The translations under genes and the position numbers were made by a program. A stretch of DNA of 48,434 nt from JAQBZY01 sp038117205. GTDB taxonomy: Bacteria; Pseudomonadota; Alphaproteobacteria; Rhodospirillales; Casp-alpha2. The number at the start of each line of letters is the position of its first letter. The stretch's first letter is position 1. The stretch lies in the NCBI GenBank assembly GCA_038117205.1, contig JAYOFL010000022.1, positions 1 through 48,434 on the forward strand, in the 5' to 3' direction. Positions 1 to 8,323 of this stretch are shown here, one piece after another. Under the pieces are notes generated by a model. The model did not search any database. It was not told the origin of the DNA and was given only the letters and a program-made list of their open reading frames with translations.

Positions 1-223
1 CGCCATCCGCCGCGCCGGTCTCGCCGTCCGCGAGTTGCCGAGCGGTGCCGGCCACGACGCCGCCGCCATGGCCGATTTGACGGACATGGGCATGCTGTTC
101 GTCCGCTGCGAGGGCGGCATCAGCCATAATCCGGCCGAGAACATCACCGCCGCCGACGCCGAAACCGCCGCCCGCATCCTCATGGACGTCATCCGAAATT
201 TCGAGGGGAGCCCGACAACGTGA
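1..223 (+). CDS. N-carbamoyl-L-amino-acid hydrolase / allantoate amidohydrolase family (M20), 3' end only
   Basis: Only the last 73 or so codons lie in the window; the 5' part is outside. The reading frame starts at base 2 and contains SGAGHDAAAMADL followed by a GISHNPAE element. These are hallmark C-terminal motifs of the AllC/HyuC/beta-ureidopropionase branch of M20 amidases: the His of GHDA is a metal ligand and the second His belongs to the substrate pocket. Family members hydrolyse N-carbamoyl-L-amino acids or related ureido acids to amino acid, CO2 and ammonia. The stop TGA (221-223) overlaps the GTG start of the next M20 gene, which indicates translational coupling. The hydantoinase, racemase and D-carbamoylase genes nearby support a hydantoin/ureido catabolic role. 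The exact substrate cannot be fixed from this fragment. Confidence 0.85.
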   Translation, partial: AIRRAGLAVRELPSGAGHDAAAMADLTDMGMLFVRCEGGISHNPAENITAADAETAARILMDVIRNFEGSPTT

Positions 224-1452
224 CCGAAGACCTGAACACCCGGCTTGCCGCCGCCGTCGACGACAATTTCGAGCGCGAGGTCGCGTTCCTGGCCGAACTG
301 GTGCGCGTGCCGTCCGACAACCCGCCCGGCGATTGCGCGCCGCACGCGGCGCGGGCGGCCGAGCTCCTGGAGGGCATGGGCTTCACCGTCGAGCGGCATC
401 CGGTGCCCGACGCACTCTGCCGCGACAACGGCATGATCTCGGCCGTCAATCTGGTGGTGCGCCAGAGATACGGCGACGGACCGGTGATCGCCATGAACGC
501 GCACGGCGACGTGGTCGGCCCGGGCGACGGCTGGACCGTCGATCCCTACGCCGCCGTCATCAAGGACGGCTGGATGTACGGCCGCGGCGCCGCCGTCTCG
601 AAGTCCGACTTCGCCACCTACGCCTATGCCCTGAAGGCACTCGAGGCCGTCGGCGCGAAGCTCAACGGCACCGTCGAACTGCATCTCACCTACGACGAGG
701 AAGTCGGCGGCGCCATCGGCCCGAAGTGGCTGCTGGACGAAGGCATCTCGAAACCCGACTACGCCGTCTCCGCCGGCTTCTCCTACGCCGTGGTGACGGC
801 GCACAACGGGTGCCTGCATCTGAACGTCGAGGTGAAGGGCAAGTCGGCGCACGCCGCCAAGCCGGAAACCGGCCACGATGCGCTGGAAGCGGCGACGGCG
901 GTTTTGAACGCGATCTACGCGATGCGCCCGGCGCTCGCGAAATCCGCGTCCAAGGTCGCCGGCATCGGCTCGGCCAAGATCAACGTCGGCCTGATCTCGG
1001 GCGGCATCAACACCAACGTGGTGCCGGACAAGGTGTCGCTCCGCATCGACCGCCGCATGATCCCTGAAGAAAACGCCGCCGACGTCGAAGCGGCGCTGCG
1101 CAAGCTCATCGCCGAAGCCGCCGCCCCCTTCGCCGGCATTTCCGTCGACATCCGCCGCGTCATGCTGGCGGAACCGTTGAAGCCGGTCGGCGATATCGAG
1201 CGGCTTGCCGGCGCCTTCGCCAGAAACGCCGCCGCCGTCATCGGCGCCGACGTGCCGCAAGTGGGCGTACCCCTCTATACCGACGCGCGTCACTATTCGG
1301 CGCGCGGCATTCCGACGATCCTCTACGGCGCCGGTCCGCGCACCATCGAGGAAGCGAACGCGCACCGCGCCGACGAGCGAGTGCCGCTCGAAGACCTGAG
1401 GAAAGCGACGTTGGCCGTTGCCCGTTCGCTGGCGGAGTTTCTCGGCGCCTAG
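220..1452 (+). CDS. M20 family metallohydrolase (ArgE/DapE-like) with altered metal site
   Basis: A 410-residue protein of usual M20 length. The first metal His is in AMNAHGDVV (His95), the general base and ligand pair is in TYDEEVGG (Glu160-Glu161), and the C-terminal His is in YTDARHYSARG. The bridging-Asp motif, usually GRGAxDMK, reads GRGAAVSK, so the bridging Asp is replaced by Val126. The usual D...EP ligand region is also replaced (DYAVSAGFSY). The family cleaves amide bonds of N-acyl or N-carbamoyl amino acids and small peptides in the cytoplasm. The GTG start overlaps the stop of the upstream carbamoylase. The 3' end overlaps by a few bases the end of the convergent racemase gene. 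Substrate unknown; the altered ligands may mean a mononuclear or different metal site. Confidence 0.85.
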   Translation: MTEDLNTRLAAAVDDNFEREVAFLAELVRVPSDNPPGDCAPHAARAAELLEGMGFTVERHPVPDALCRDNGMISAVNLVVRQRYGDGPVIAMNAHGDVVGPGDGWTVDPYAAVIKDGWMYGRGAAVSKSDFATYAYALKALEAVGAKLNGTVELHLTYDEEVGGAIGPKWLLDEGISKPDYAVSAGFSYAVVTAHNGCLHLNVEVKGKSAHAAKPETGHDALEAATAVLNAIYAMRPALAKSASKVAGIGSAKINVGLISGGINTNVVPDKVSLRIDRRMIPEENAADVEAALRKLIAEAAAPFAGISVDIRRVMLAEPLKPVGDIERLAGAFARNAAAVIGADVPQVGVPLYTDARHYSARGIPTILYGAGPRTIEEANAHRADERVPLEDLRKATLAVARSLAEFLGA

Positions 1453-2138
1453 TGGCGGAGGATCCTGACGGCGGCCAGGGCCTGCGCCGCCGCTGCCTGG
1501 GTCGGATCGACCACCGGCACACCGAGCCTGTCCTCGACCTCGGCGCGGTACTTGGCCATGCCGCCGCAGCCCATGATCAGAACGTCGGCGCCGTGCTTCT
1601 CGACCAGCCGGTGTCCGACGTCGATCATCCGGGCCGAGACGCCGTCCGCCTCCAGCCCTTCGGCACCGACGCCGATCGGCAGGCTGGCCGCATAGCGGTC
1701 TTCCAGGCCGAGCATGCGGATGGAGCGCTTCTGGCGCCCGACCGATGCCTCGAGAATGGCGATGACGCCGAATTTCTCGCCCAGCAGCATGGCCGCCGAA
1801 TAGGACGCCGCGCCGATGCCGAAGACCGGCTTCGAAGTGGTTTCCTTGGCCGACAGGATACCGGGATCGGAAAAGCAGGCGATGATGAAGGCGTCGGCGG
1901 CATTGTCCTCGCGGCCGATCAGATCGCAGACCGGCTTCACCGCGCCGTCCACGTCGCGCTGCGTCGCGATGCCGGGAGGTCCCTCGGTCAACGTCACGCA
2001 ATCGAAGACGGGACCTTCCGCGAAGCGGAACGGCTGCATCGCCGCGTCGATACCGCGCGTCACCGCTTCCGACGAATTGGGGTTGATGACGACGATCCGG
2101 CCGTGCCGGCCATTGCCGTTCCCATTTCCCTTGGCCAT
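1449..2138 (-). CDS. Asp/Glu/hydantoin racemase family protein
   Basis: A 229-residue protein beginning with a Gly/Asn-rich stretch and then RIVVINPNSSEAVTRGID, the N-terminal signature of hydantoin racemase and related Asp/Glu racemases. The two catalytic Cys positions fit AFIIACFSDPG and LIMGCGGMAKY. Such enzymes epimerise 5-substituted hydantoins, or related carbon acids, by a two-base cofactor-free mechanism. It is the last gene of the leftward operon, 42 bp after the hydantoinase, an arrangement known from hydantoin-utilisation clusters where the racemase lets both enantiomers feed the pathway. The start at 2138 is preceded by GGGGAACAGGG. Allantoin racemase, maleate isomerase and other superfamily activities are alternatives, but the hydantoinase neighbour favours hydantoin. 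Confidence 0.85.
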   Translation of the reverse strand: MAKGNGNGNGRHGRIVVINPNSSEAVTRGIDAAMQPFRFAEGPVFDCVTLTEGPPGIATQRDVDGAVKPVCDLIGREDNAADAFIIACFSDPGILSAKETTSKPVFGIGAASYSAAMLLGEKFGVIAILEASVGRQKRSIRMLGLEDRYAASLPIGVGAEGLEADGVSARMIDVGHRLVEKHGADVLIMGCGGMAKYRAEVEDRLGVPVVDPTQAAAAQALAAVRILRH

Positions 2139-2180
2139 CCCTGTTCCCCTATCTCCCCGATGTCCTCGTTCGCACCCCGG

Positions 2181-3656
2181 TTACGCGCCCGGCAATATCC
2201 TGGCGCCGAAGTTACGCGCCGGGTCCAATTCCGGCGCAAGACGGCCGAGCGGTTCCGCCGCGCGTGATTTCGCGCGCGGCAGGAAGTTGCCCGACCCCTT
2301 CTCCACGTGAATCTCGCCGTCCTCCACAGCGATCCGCCCGCGGCTCAATACCATGACCGGCCAGCCCTTCAGCGTCATGCCCTCGTAGGGCGTGTAGCCG
2401 ACGTTGTCGTGCAGGTCGTCCCAGGTGATCTTGCGTTCCAGCGTCGGGTCCCACAGCGCGATGTCGGCGTCGGCGCCGACGGCGATGGTGCCCTTCTTCG
2501 GATGCAGGCCGTACAACTTGGCGACGTTGGTCGACGTCAGTTGGACGAACTGGTGGATGTCGATACGGCCCTTACCGACCCCTTCCGAGAACAACAGCGG
2601 CAGGCGAAGCTCGATCCCCGGCACGCCGTTCGCCACCTGCTTGAAGGACGGGTTCGGCCCCGCCTTCAGCTTGCCGGTCTCGTCGAACCGGTAAGGCGCG
2701 TGATCCGACGAGAACACCTGGAAGGTGCCGTTGGCGAGGCCGCGCCAGATCGCCTCCTGCGACGACTTGTCGCGGGGCGGCGGACTGCAGCAGAACTTGG
2801 CCCCTTCCGCCCCGTCGCGGTCGAGATCGTCGGCGGTCAGGAACAGATACTGCGGGCAGGTCTCGCCATAGATCTTCAAGCCCGCCGACTGGGCACGGCG
2901 GATTTCCGCCATCGCGTCCTCGGACGACACGTGCACGACCAGCATCGGCACGTCCAACAGCTCGGAGAGTTTGATGGCGCGGTGCGTCGCCTCGCTCTCG
3001 GCAATGCGGGCATGACTGATGGCGTGATACTTCGGCTGCGTGTAGCCCTTGTCGAGCAGACGCGCGCTCAGCCACTTGATCATCTCGTGGTTTTCCGCGT
3101 GCACCATGACGAAGGCGCCGTGCTCGCGCGCGCAGGCCAGGATGTCCAGCATCTGCCAGTCGTCGAGGCGGAGCGCGTCATAGGTCATGTAGACCTTGAA
3201 CGACGTAAAGCCGTCGTTGATCAGCGCCGGCAGTTCCTGGCCCAGCACCTGCTCGGTCGGATCGTTGACGATCAGGTGGAAGCCGTAGTCGATCACCGAC
3301 TTCGGCCCGGCGCAGGCGTGGTAGTCCTCGACGGCTTCGCGGAGCGACGCCCCCTTCCGCTGCGCGGCGAACGGAATGACCGTCGTCGTGCCGCCGAACA
3401 CGGCGGAGCGCGTACCGGTGAAGAAATCGTCGGCGTTCATGACGCCGCCGACGGCGGATTTCTGCTCGATATGGCAATGCCCCTCGACACCGCCCGGCAA
3501 CACGAGGAGCCCGCCGGCGTCGATGGTACGCTTGGCCTTGCCGAGGTCGTGGCCGAGCGCCGCGACGCGGCCGTCCTTGATGCCGACGTCGCACTGCACG
3601 CTGTCGGCGGCGGTCACGACCGTGCCGCCCCGGATGATGATATCGAATTCAGCCAT
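2181..3656 (-). CDS. hydA: dihydropyrimidinase / D-hydantoinase
   Basis: A 491-residue cyclic amidohydrolase. Visible elements in order: start of the metal-dependent amidohydrolase fold (FDIIIRGGTVVTAAD), the HxH ligand pair in GGVEGHCHIEQ, the carboxylated-Lys segment SFKVYMTYDAL, HAEN, VVHVSSEDA, CSPPPRDK, and SSDHAPYR supplying the catalytic Asp. The enzyme opens dihydropyrimidine or 5-substituted hydantoin rings to N-carbamoyl amino acids using a binuclear metal site. It lies 30 bp downstream of the D-carbamoylase and 42 bp upstream of the racemase, so ring opening, carbamoyl removal and racemisation are co-transcribed. The residue before the HxH pair (G-H-C-H rather than P-H-T-H) places it in a side branch of the family. 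Dihydrouracil and phenylhydantoin remain alternative substrates. Confidence 0.92.
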   Translation of the reverse strand: MAEFDIIIRGGTVVTAADSVQCDVGIKDGRVAALGHDLGKAKRTIDAGGLLVLPGGVEGHCHIEQKSAVGGVMNADDFFTGTRSAVFGGTTTVIPFAAQRKGASLREAVEDYHACAGPKSVIDYGFHLIVNDPTEQVLGQELPALINDGFTSFKVYMTYDALRLDDWQMLDILACAREHGAFVMVHAENHEMIKWLSARLLDKGYTQPKYHAISHARIAESEATHRAIKLSELLDVPMLVVHVSSEDAMAEIRRAQSAGLKIYGETCPQYLFLTADDLDRDGAEGAKFCCSPPPRDKSSQEAIWRGLANGTFQVFSSDHAPYRFDETGKLKAGPNPSFKQVANGVPGIELRLPLLFSEGVGKGRIDIHQFVQLTSTNVAKLYGLHPKKGTIAVGADADIALWDPTLERKITWDDLHDNVGYTPYEGMTLKGWPVMVLSRGRIAVEDGEIHVEKGSGNFLPRAKSRAAEPLGRLAPELDPARNFGARILPGA

Positions 3657-3686
3657 GCGCCCTGTCCCCGCCCATCGATCCCGTGG

Positions 3687-4622
3687 TCATTCCGGCAACG
3701 TCACGCCGGTCTGCGACGTGATACGGCCATAGTGCTCGATCCGGCGGTGCCGCTTGAAGTCGAACACCGTCGCCTTGCCGAAGTTACAGTCGTCGAGATC
3801 GCAATCGGCGACGACCAGTTCGTCGCCCGTGGTGTGGCACTGCGCGACGATCTCGCCGTTCGGCGAGATGATTGAGGTGCCGCCCATCAGGTCGTGGCCG
3901 TCCTCGTTGCCGGCCTTGGCGACGCCGACTACCCAGGTGCTGTTCTGATAGGCCGCCGCCTGCATGGACAGCAGGTTGTGGAACCAGCGGAGGTGCGGCG
4001 ACTCGTCGGACTGCGAGTTGGTCGTCGGCGTGTTGTAGCCGAGCACCACCATCTCGACACCTTGCAGGCCCATGCAGCGGAAGGTTTCCGGCCAGCGCCG
4101 GTCGTTGCAGATGCACATGCCGAGGATGCCGCCGAAGGTCTTCCAGACGTTGAAGCCGAGGTTGCCGATCTCGAAGTAGCGCTTTTCCAGGTGCTGGAAC
4201 GCACGCTCGGGATCGAACTCGTCGTGGCCGGGCAGATGCACCTTGCGGTACTTGCCGACGATCGCACCCGATTTGTCGACCAGGATCGCCGTGTTGTAGC
4301 GGTGCGTCTCGCCGTCTTCCTCGATCTTCTCGGCATAGCCGAGGTGGAATCCCATGCCGTAGCGCTTCGCCGCCTCGAACAGGGGCTGCGTCTCGTTGCT
4401 GGGCATGGTCGTCTCGAACCAGGTGTCGACTTCCTCCTGGTCCTTCATGTACCAGCGCGGAAAGAACGTGGTGAGCGCCAGTTCCGGGAAGACGATCAAG
4501 TCGACGCCCTTGCGGTGCGCGTTCTCCATCAGCGCCAGCATGCGGTTGACGACGCTCCGGCGGTCTTCGGCCTTCTGGATCGCCCCCAACTGGGCGGCGC
4601 CGACCGTTATTACTCTGCTCAT
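3687..4622 (-). CDS. N-carbamoyl-D-amino-acid hydrolase (nitrilase superfamily)
   Basis: A 311-residue protein from the ATG at 4622, which has GGGGAGAG just upstream. The nitrilase catalytic triad is complete and at the positions known for D-carbamoylase: Glu47 in FPELALTTFFPRW, Lys127 in KYRKVHLPG and Cys172 in GMCICNDRRWPE. It removes the carbamoyl group from N-carbamoyl-D-amino acids, giving D-amino acid, CO2 and ammonia. The hydantoinase follows after 30 bp, so the pair should convert D-hydantoins to D-amino acids in the cytoplasm. The preceding M28 gene ends 73 bp upstream, the largest gap in the operon. Beta-ureidopropionase is the main alternative, but the spacing of the triad and the length fit D-carbamoylase better. 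Confidence 0.9.
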   Translation of the reverse strand: MSRVITVGAAQLGAIQKAEDRRSVVNRMLALMENAHRKGVDLIVFPELALTTFFPRWYMKDQEEVDTWFETTMPSNETQPLFEAAKRYGMGFHLGYAEKIEEDGETHRYNTAILVDKSGAIVGKYRKVHLPGHDEFDPERAFQHLEKRYFEIGNLGFNVWKTFGGILGMCICNDRRWPETFRCMGLQGVEMVVLGYNTPTTNSQSDESPHLRWFHNLLSMQAAAYQNSTWVVGVAKAGNEDGHDLMGGTSIISPNGEIVAQCHTTGDELVVADCDLDDCNFGKATVFDFKRHRRIEHYGRITSQTGVTLPE

Positions 4623-4695
4623 CCGTCTCTCCCCGTATTCATTCTTTCCTTCCGTCCGCTGTCCCATGCCGAACAACGAGCGGTTTCGTCAATCG

Positions 4696-5958
4696 TCATC
4701 GCAATAGCAGTTCCGGCGCACGGCAGGCCTCGGCGACGATCCCCGCCACCAGCTTCGTCGCCGCCGCCAGATCGCCGGCGTCGATCCTGTCGCGATTGTC
4801 CATCGGCGTCAGCAGGTACCGCAATTCCGAATACGGCTCGTCGAAGCCGCAGACAAAGCGGGCCGCCGGAATCCCGTGCCGGGCGAAATTGTAATGGTCG
4901 GAATTGGCCATCGTGGGCCTGAAGGCGCCAAGACGGCGGCCTTGCTGGGCGGCGCAATCGACGAACCACCTCTCCGCCTTGGCGTAACCGCTGGTCAACG
5001 CGGTCAGGTTCGGACTGCCGGCGATGGTGTCCAGGTTGACGTTCAGCATGATCTTGGCGCGCTCGGCCTCGCTCATGGCGTCCAGATAGGCCGCCGAGCC
5101 GGCGAGCGCCCATTCCTCGATAGTGAAGAAGCAAATCCTGAGGCCGCGCTCGAAGGCGTCGGCATGCGGCGCCAACGCGCCCGTGATCGCCAGCACGGCG
5201 GCGAGGCCGGTGCCGTTGTCCATGGCGCTTTCCGACAGGTGATGGCCGTCGATGTGCGCCGACAACGCCACCCACTCGTCGGTACGGCCGGGAATATCGA
5301 GGATCAGGTTTTCCGTGCGCCTGGGCATGTTGCCCGCCGCGACGGTGAGGCGGATGCGGCGTCGCCCGCCGGCGGATAGGGCTTTCGCGGTTTCGGCGCT
5401 GATCCCGGCCGCCGGGATGCCGTACACCGGCGTCGCGCCGGACGACCCCGTCACCGGAAGATCGCCCGGCAGCGGGCACGCGATCAGGAACCCGACCGCG
5501 CCGCGCTCCATGGCCCATTGATATTTTTTGCGCCGATGAATGGTGTCGGTCGCGAACATGTACTCGTGACGGACCATGACGATGTTGCCCGGAATCTCCG
5601 CGCCCATGGTCCGGAAATCCGCTTCGGTGCCGCGTCCGAGGTCGATCACGTCGGCGATCAGACCGCCCGACGGCGTCGACGGCGAACGCACCAGCGACTC
5701 ACAAGGCAACACGCCGCCGTTCGCGCCCAGCAATTCGATCCAGGCGTCCTCACGGACCCATCCCATGTCCTCGATCGGCATGCGAAAGGGTTCGGCGCCT
5801 GTCAGTTCCTTGAGACGCCGGGCCAGATATTCCCTGGCCGCTATTTCGCTCTCACTGCCGGCGAAGCGGCCGCCGGTGGCGCAGATGGCATCGAGTTCCG
5901 ACAGGGCCTTTCCCCCGGCGCCCGCCGTCTCGATGATTTCCGTTGTCAGTCCGTCCAT
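4696..5958 (-). CDS. M28 family zinc aminopeptidase-like hydrolase
   Basis: A 420-residue protein. The start is taken at the ATG (5956-5958) that overlaps the M24 stop codon in an ATGA arrangement. M28 zinc motifs are present: HIDGHHLSESAMDNGTG (His and bridging Asp), the catalytic/ligand Glu pair in FTIEEWALAG, Asp in NVNLDTIAG, and the final His in NSDHYNFARHGIP. A protease-associated-like insert lies between roughly residues 120 and 220. Family members are co-catalytic zinc aminopeptidases or glutamate-carboxypeptidase-like enzymes. No signal peptide is visible, so it is probably cytoplasmic. Its place among M20 and M24 genes suggests it hydrolyses an amide or peptide bond in the same pathway. 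Unlike several neighbours it keeps its metal ligands. Confidence 0.85.
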   Translation of the reverse strand: MDGLTTEIIETAGAGGKALSELDAICATGGRFAGSESEIAAREYLARRLKELTGAEPFRMPIEDMGWVREDAWIELLGANGGVLPCESLVRSPSTPSGGLIADVIDLGRGTEADFRTMGAEIPGNIVMVRHEYMFATDTIHRRKKYQWAMERGAVGFLIACPLPGDLPVTGSSGATPVYGIPAAGISAETAKALSAGGRRRIRLTVAAGNMPRRTENLILDIPGRTDEWVALSAHIDGHHLSESAMDNGTGLAAVLAITGALAPHADAFERGLRICFFTIEEWALAGSAAYLDAMSEAERAKIMLNVNLDTIAGSPNLTALTSGYAKAERWFVDCAAQQGRRLGAFRPTMANSDHYNFARHGIPAARFVCGFDEPYSELRYLLTPMDNRDRIDAGDLAAATKLVAGIVAEACRAPELLLR

Positions 5959-7103
5959 CACGGCTTGCCCTCCCCGCACCGGAAAAGCCGGCGTTCGGTC
6001 TTCGTCAATCGTTCGGGTCCGTTGTCGGTGACGTGCACGGTCTCGCTGAAGGCGATGCCGGCGGACGCCGAGGTGTACATGTGGAACGTCATGCCGGCTT
6101 CGAGGATCCAATCCGCGTCGGCGGTGAAAAGCCGCGTGAAGTCGCTGGTGCGGGGCGCCTGCTCGAAATAGTAGCCGAGCGTGTAGCCGGTGTTGTTGAC
6201 GTAGTCGGGCCGGAGCCCCTGCTCGACCGCCCCCTTGCGGAGGATGGCGTCGACGTCGCCGGCCCGCGCGCCCGGCACCATGGCGGCGATCTGCTCGTCC
6301 TGCAGCGCGATCAGCTTCGCCGACGCGTCCCGCAATTCCTGGGACGGTTCACCCATCACCGCCGGACGCATCAGGCGCGAACAATAGCCGTTGAATTTCG
6401 GCACCAGTTCGATGTGCAGGATGTCGCCCGGCTGCATCGGTTCCGTCGACGGCTTGCCGTGCAGGAAATTCCAGCCGCGACCGACCGTAATCGGACCGGT
6501 GCGGCCGAAGTCGGCGCCGAGTTCCATGAACGAATTGGAGGCGACGTTCGCCGCCGTCCGGGACGACGCGCCCGGCCCCGCCGCGGCAATGGCGCGCCGC
6601 ATTGACTCGTCGGCGATCCACGCCGCCTTTCGCATCAGCTCGATTTCCTTCGGCGACTTCCTGAGCCGAAGCGAGCGCATGACGTCGTTCAGATCGACGA
6701 ACGTCGCATCACCGAGCAGCCCTTCGAGTTGCCGGAACCGGCTCGCCGTCATGCAATAGGAGTTCATGTCGAGGCCGACGCGGCCGGCCCCCGCGCCGAG
6801 TTCCGCGAGAACCTCGGACAGGGCGACGATGGAATCCTCGAGATCGTGGAACGTCCGCCGCCGGTCGAACCAGGCCGCGTTCAGGAACGGCTGCTCGTCC
6901 AGCTTGCGGACGATCATCAGCGGCGATCCTTCCCTCGGAATGACGACGGCGCGATAGAGGTTCTCCGAAATGGAGAAGCCGGTGAAGTAGTTCAGCATCT
7001 CCGTTTCGTCGGCGATCACGGCGTCGAGGTCGCGGTCCGTCATGACCTTGCGCAACCGTCCGATCCGGTCGTCGTACTCAGCCCGGGAGAACAACCCGCT
7101 CAT
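5958..7103 (-). CDS. M24 (pita-bread) hydrolase lacking metal ligands; creatinase / ectoine-hydrolase-like
   Basis: A 381-residue protein with a creatinase-type N-terminal domain (residues 1-150, AEYDDRIGRLRKVM) and a C-terminal pita-bread domain. The five metal ligands of true Xaa-Pro peptidases are mostly absent: the first Asp is Glu232 (ILHIELVPK), the second Asp is Arg243 (GYCSRLMRP), the His is Tyr307 (NNTGYTLGYY), the first Glu is Tyr343 (FHMYTS), and only Glu354 (AFSETVHV) remains. This resembles metal-free family members such as creatinase and the ectoine hydrolase DoeA. It probably hydrolyses a C-N bond in a small amidine or guanidino compound rather than a peptide, which is an inference. 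ATGA-type overlaps join it to the M20 gene before and the M28 gene after it. Confidence 0.8.
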   Translation of the reverse strand: MSGLFSRAEYDDRIGRLRKVMTDRDLDAVIADETEMLNYFTGFSISENLYRAVVIPREGSPLMIVRKLDEQPFLNAAWFDRRRTFHDLEDSIVALSEVLAELGAGAGRVGLDMNSYCMTASRFRQLEGLLGDATFVDLNDVMRSLRLRKSPKEIELMRKAAWIADESMRRAIAAAGPGASSRTAANVASNSFMELGADFGRTGPITVGRGWNFLHGKPSTEPMQPGDILHIELVPKFNGYCSRLMRPAVMGEPSQELRDASAKLIALQDEQIAAMVPGARAGDVDAILRKGAVEQGLRPDYVNNTGYTLGYYFEQAPRTSDFTRLFTADADWILEAGMTFHMYTSASAGIAFSETVHVTDNGPERLTKTERRLFRCGEGKP

Positions 7104-8323
7104 GACGCCACCTCGCAAACGTCGAGGATCGTCAGCAGATAGACCTTGATCATGTCGAGGTAGTCGACGATGTCGACGCGCTCGTCCGGCATGGTGTTGT
7201 AGCGGCCGCCTGGCCCGCAGACGATGCCGGGCATACCGGCCCGGTGCAGCAGATGCGCCGCGTCGGTGCCGTAGAAGCAATAAGGCTTCACGGGGCCGAG
7301 CGCCTGTTCGGCACCCCGCACCGTCTTGAAGGCGCCGCTGACCGCCTTGACGATCGGCGCGTTCCTGTCGACCTCGAACGGCATCATGGACGGCCGTTCG
7401 CCGGCGTATTGCTTGCCGACCTTGGTTTGCAGCCCCGGCATTTCCATTTCGAGCTGGCGGAGCAGCGCCCGGACGTCCTCCAGCACGCTTTCCTCCGTCT
7501 GGCTCGGTCCGTACCGCACGGATCCGGACAGGCGAACGAAATCCGCCACCTGCGGTGGCCGCCAGTCATGGAATTCCGGCGACAGCGAACCTCGTATGAC
7601 GCCGATGTTGGCGCGGTTGACGCTGGCGTGCTCGGGATTGGCGGCGCCGGTGAACACCATGGCGTTGAAGCGCGGTATCAGCACCGCCGCCGCCGCGATG
7701 GCGTCGACCGCCTCTTCGCGTTTCGACATGTGCCGCGTGACACCGGTGAGTTCGATATCCAGGTGCATGCTGCCGGCATGCAGGGTCAAGCCGTTGAGGT
7801 CGGTCGGCTCCATGTTGACGAAGCAGTCGGCCTTCACGCCGCCCTCGATCGCCTTCACGGTGCCGATGCCACCCTGCAATTCGCCGACGACGTATTCCAG
7901 CGTGACGTCGCCCTTCAACCTCACGCCGGCGTCGATCAGCGTCTTCAGGGCCATGAACGCGGCGGCGTCCCCCGCCTTCATGTTGGATACGCCGATGCCG
8001 TAGATGAATTCGTCGTCGTAGATGCCGCCCCAGGGATCGACCGTCCAACCGCCGGTCACGGGGTTGGTGTCCATGTGTCCGTTGAACAGGAGGCTCTTGC
8101 CGCCGCCCGCCCCCTGCATGGTACCGATGGCGTTGAACCGCTCGCCGACGACCGGCTGCGTGTCGGCGGACAGACCGAGCTCGCGCATGCGCCCGACCAG
8201 GAACCGCGCCAATTCGCTCTCGCCCGGCTCACCGCTGTAACTCTTGAAGCGGATCATCTCGGCCAGGAAATCGAGCGCGCCCTTGGCGTCGATGGCGTCA
8301 ATCAGGCGGCGTGGATCGGTCAT
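7100..8323 (-). CDS. M20 family hydrolase with degenerate metal site
   Basis: A 407-residue ArgE/DapE-like protein. It keeps the first His (LFNGHMDTNP, His83), an Asn-Met-Glu-Pro ligand segment (CFVNMEPTD) and the C-terminal His (YGTDAAHLLHRAG). Two usual ligands are changed: the bridging Asp is Asn114 (YGIGVSNMKAG), and the DEE pair reads GELQGG, keeping the general-base position Glu148 but replacing the ligand Glu by Leu149. The start at 8321-8323 overlaps the stop of the ArgH-type lyase gene. It may act as an amidase with an altered metal centre, or have a binding or non-hydrolytic role. A 371-codon open frame upstream of this start is a shadow of the lyase gene and was excluded. Confidence 0.82.
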   Translation of the reverse strand: MTDPRRLIDAIDAKGALDFLAEMIRFKSYSGEPGESELARFLVGRMRELGLSADTQPVVGERFNAIGTMQGAGGGKSLLFNGHMDTNPVTGGWTVDPWGGIYDDEFIYGIGVSNMKAGDAAAFMALKTLIDAGVRLKGDVTLEYVVGELQGGIGTVKAIEGGVKADCFVNMEPTDLNGLTLHAGSMHLDIELTGVTRHMSKREEAVDAIAAAAVLIPRFNAMVFTGAANPEHASVNRANIGVIRGSLSPEFHDWRPPQVADFVRLSGSVRYGPSQTEESVLEDVRALLRQLEMEMPGLQTKVGKQYAGERPSMMPFEVDRNAPIVKAVSGAFKTVRGAEQALGPVKPYCFYGTDAAHLLHRAGMPGIVCGPGGRYNTMPDERVDIVDYLDMIKVYLLTILDVCEVAS

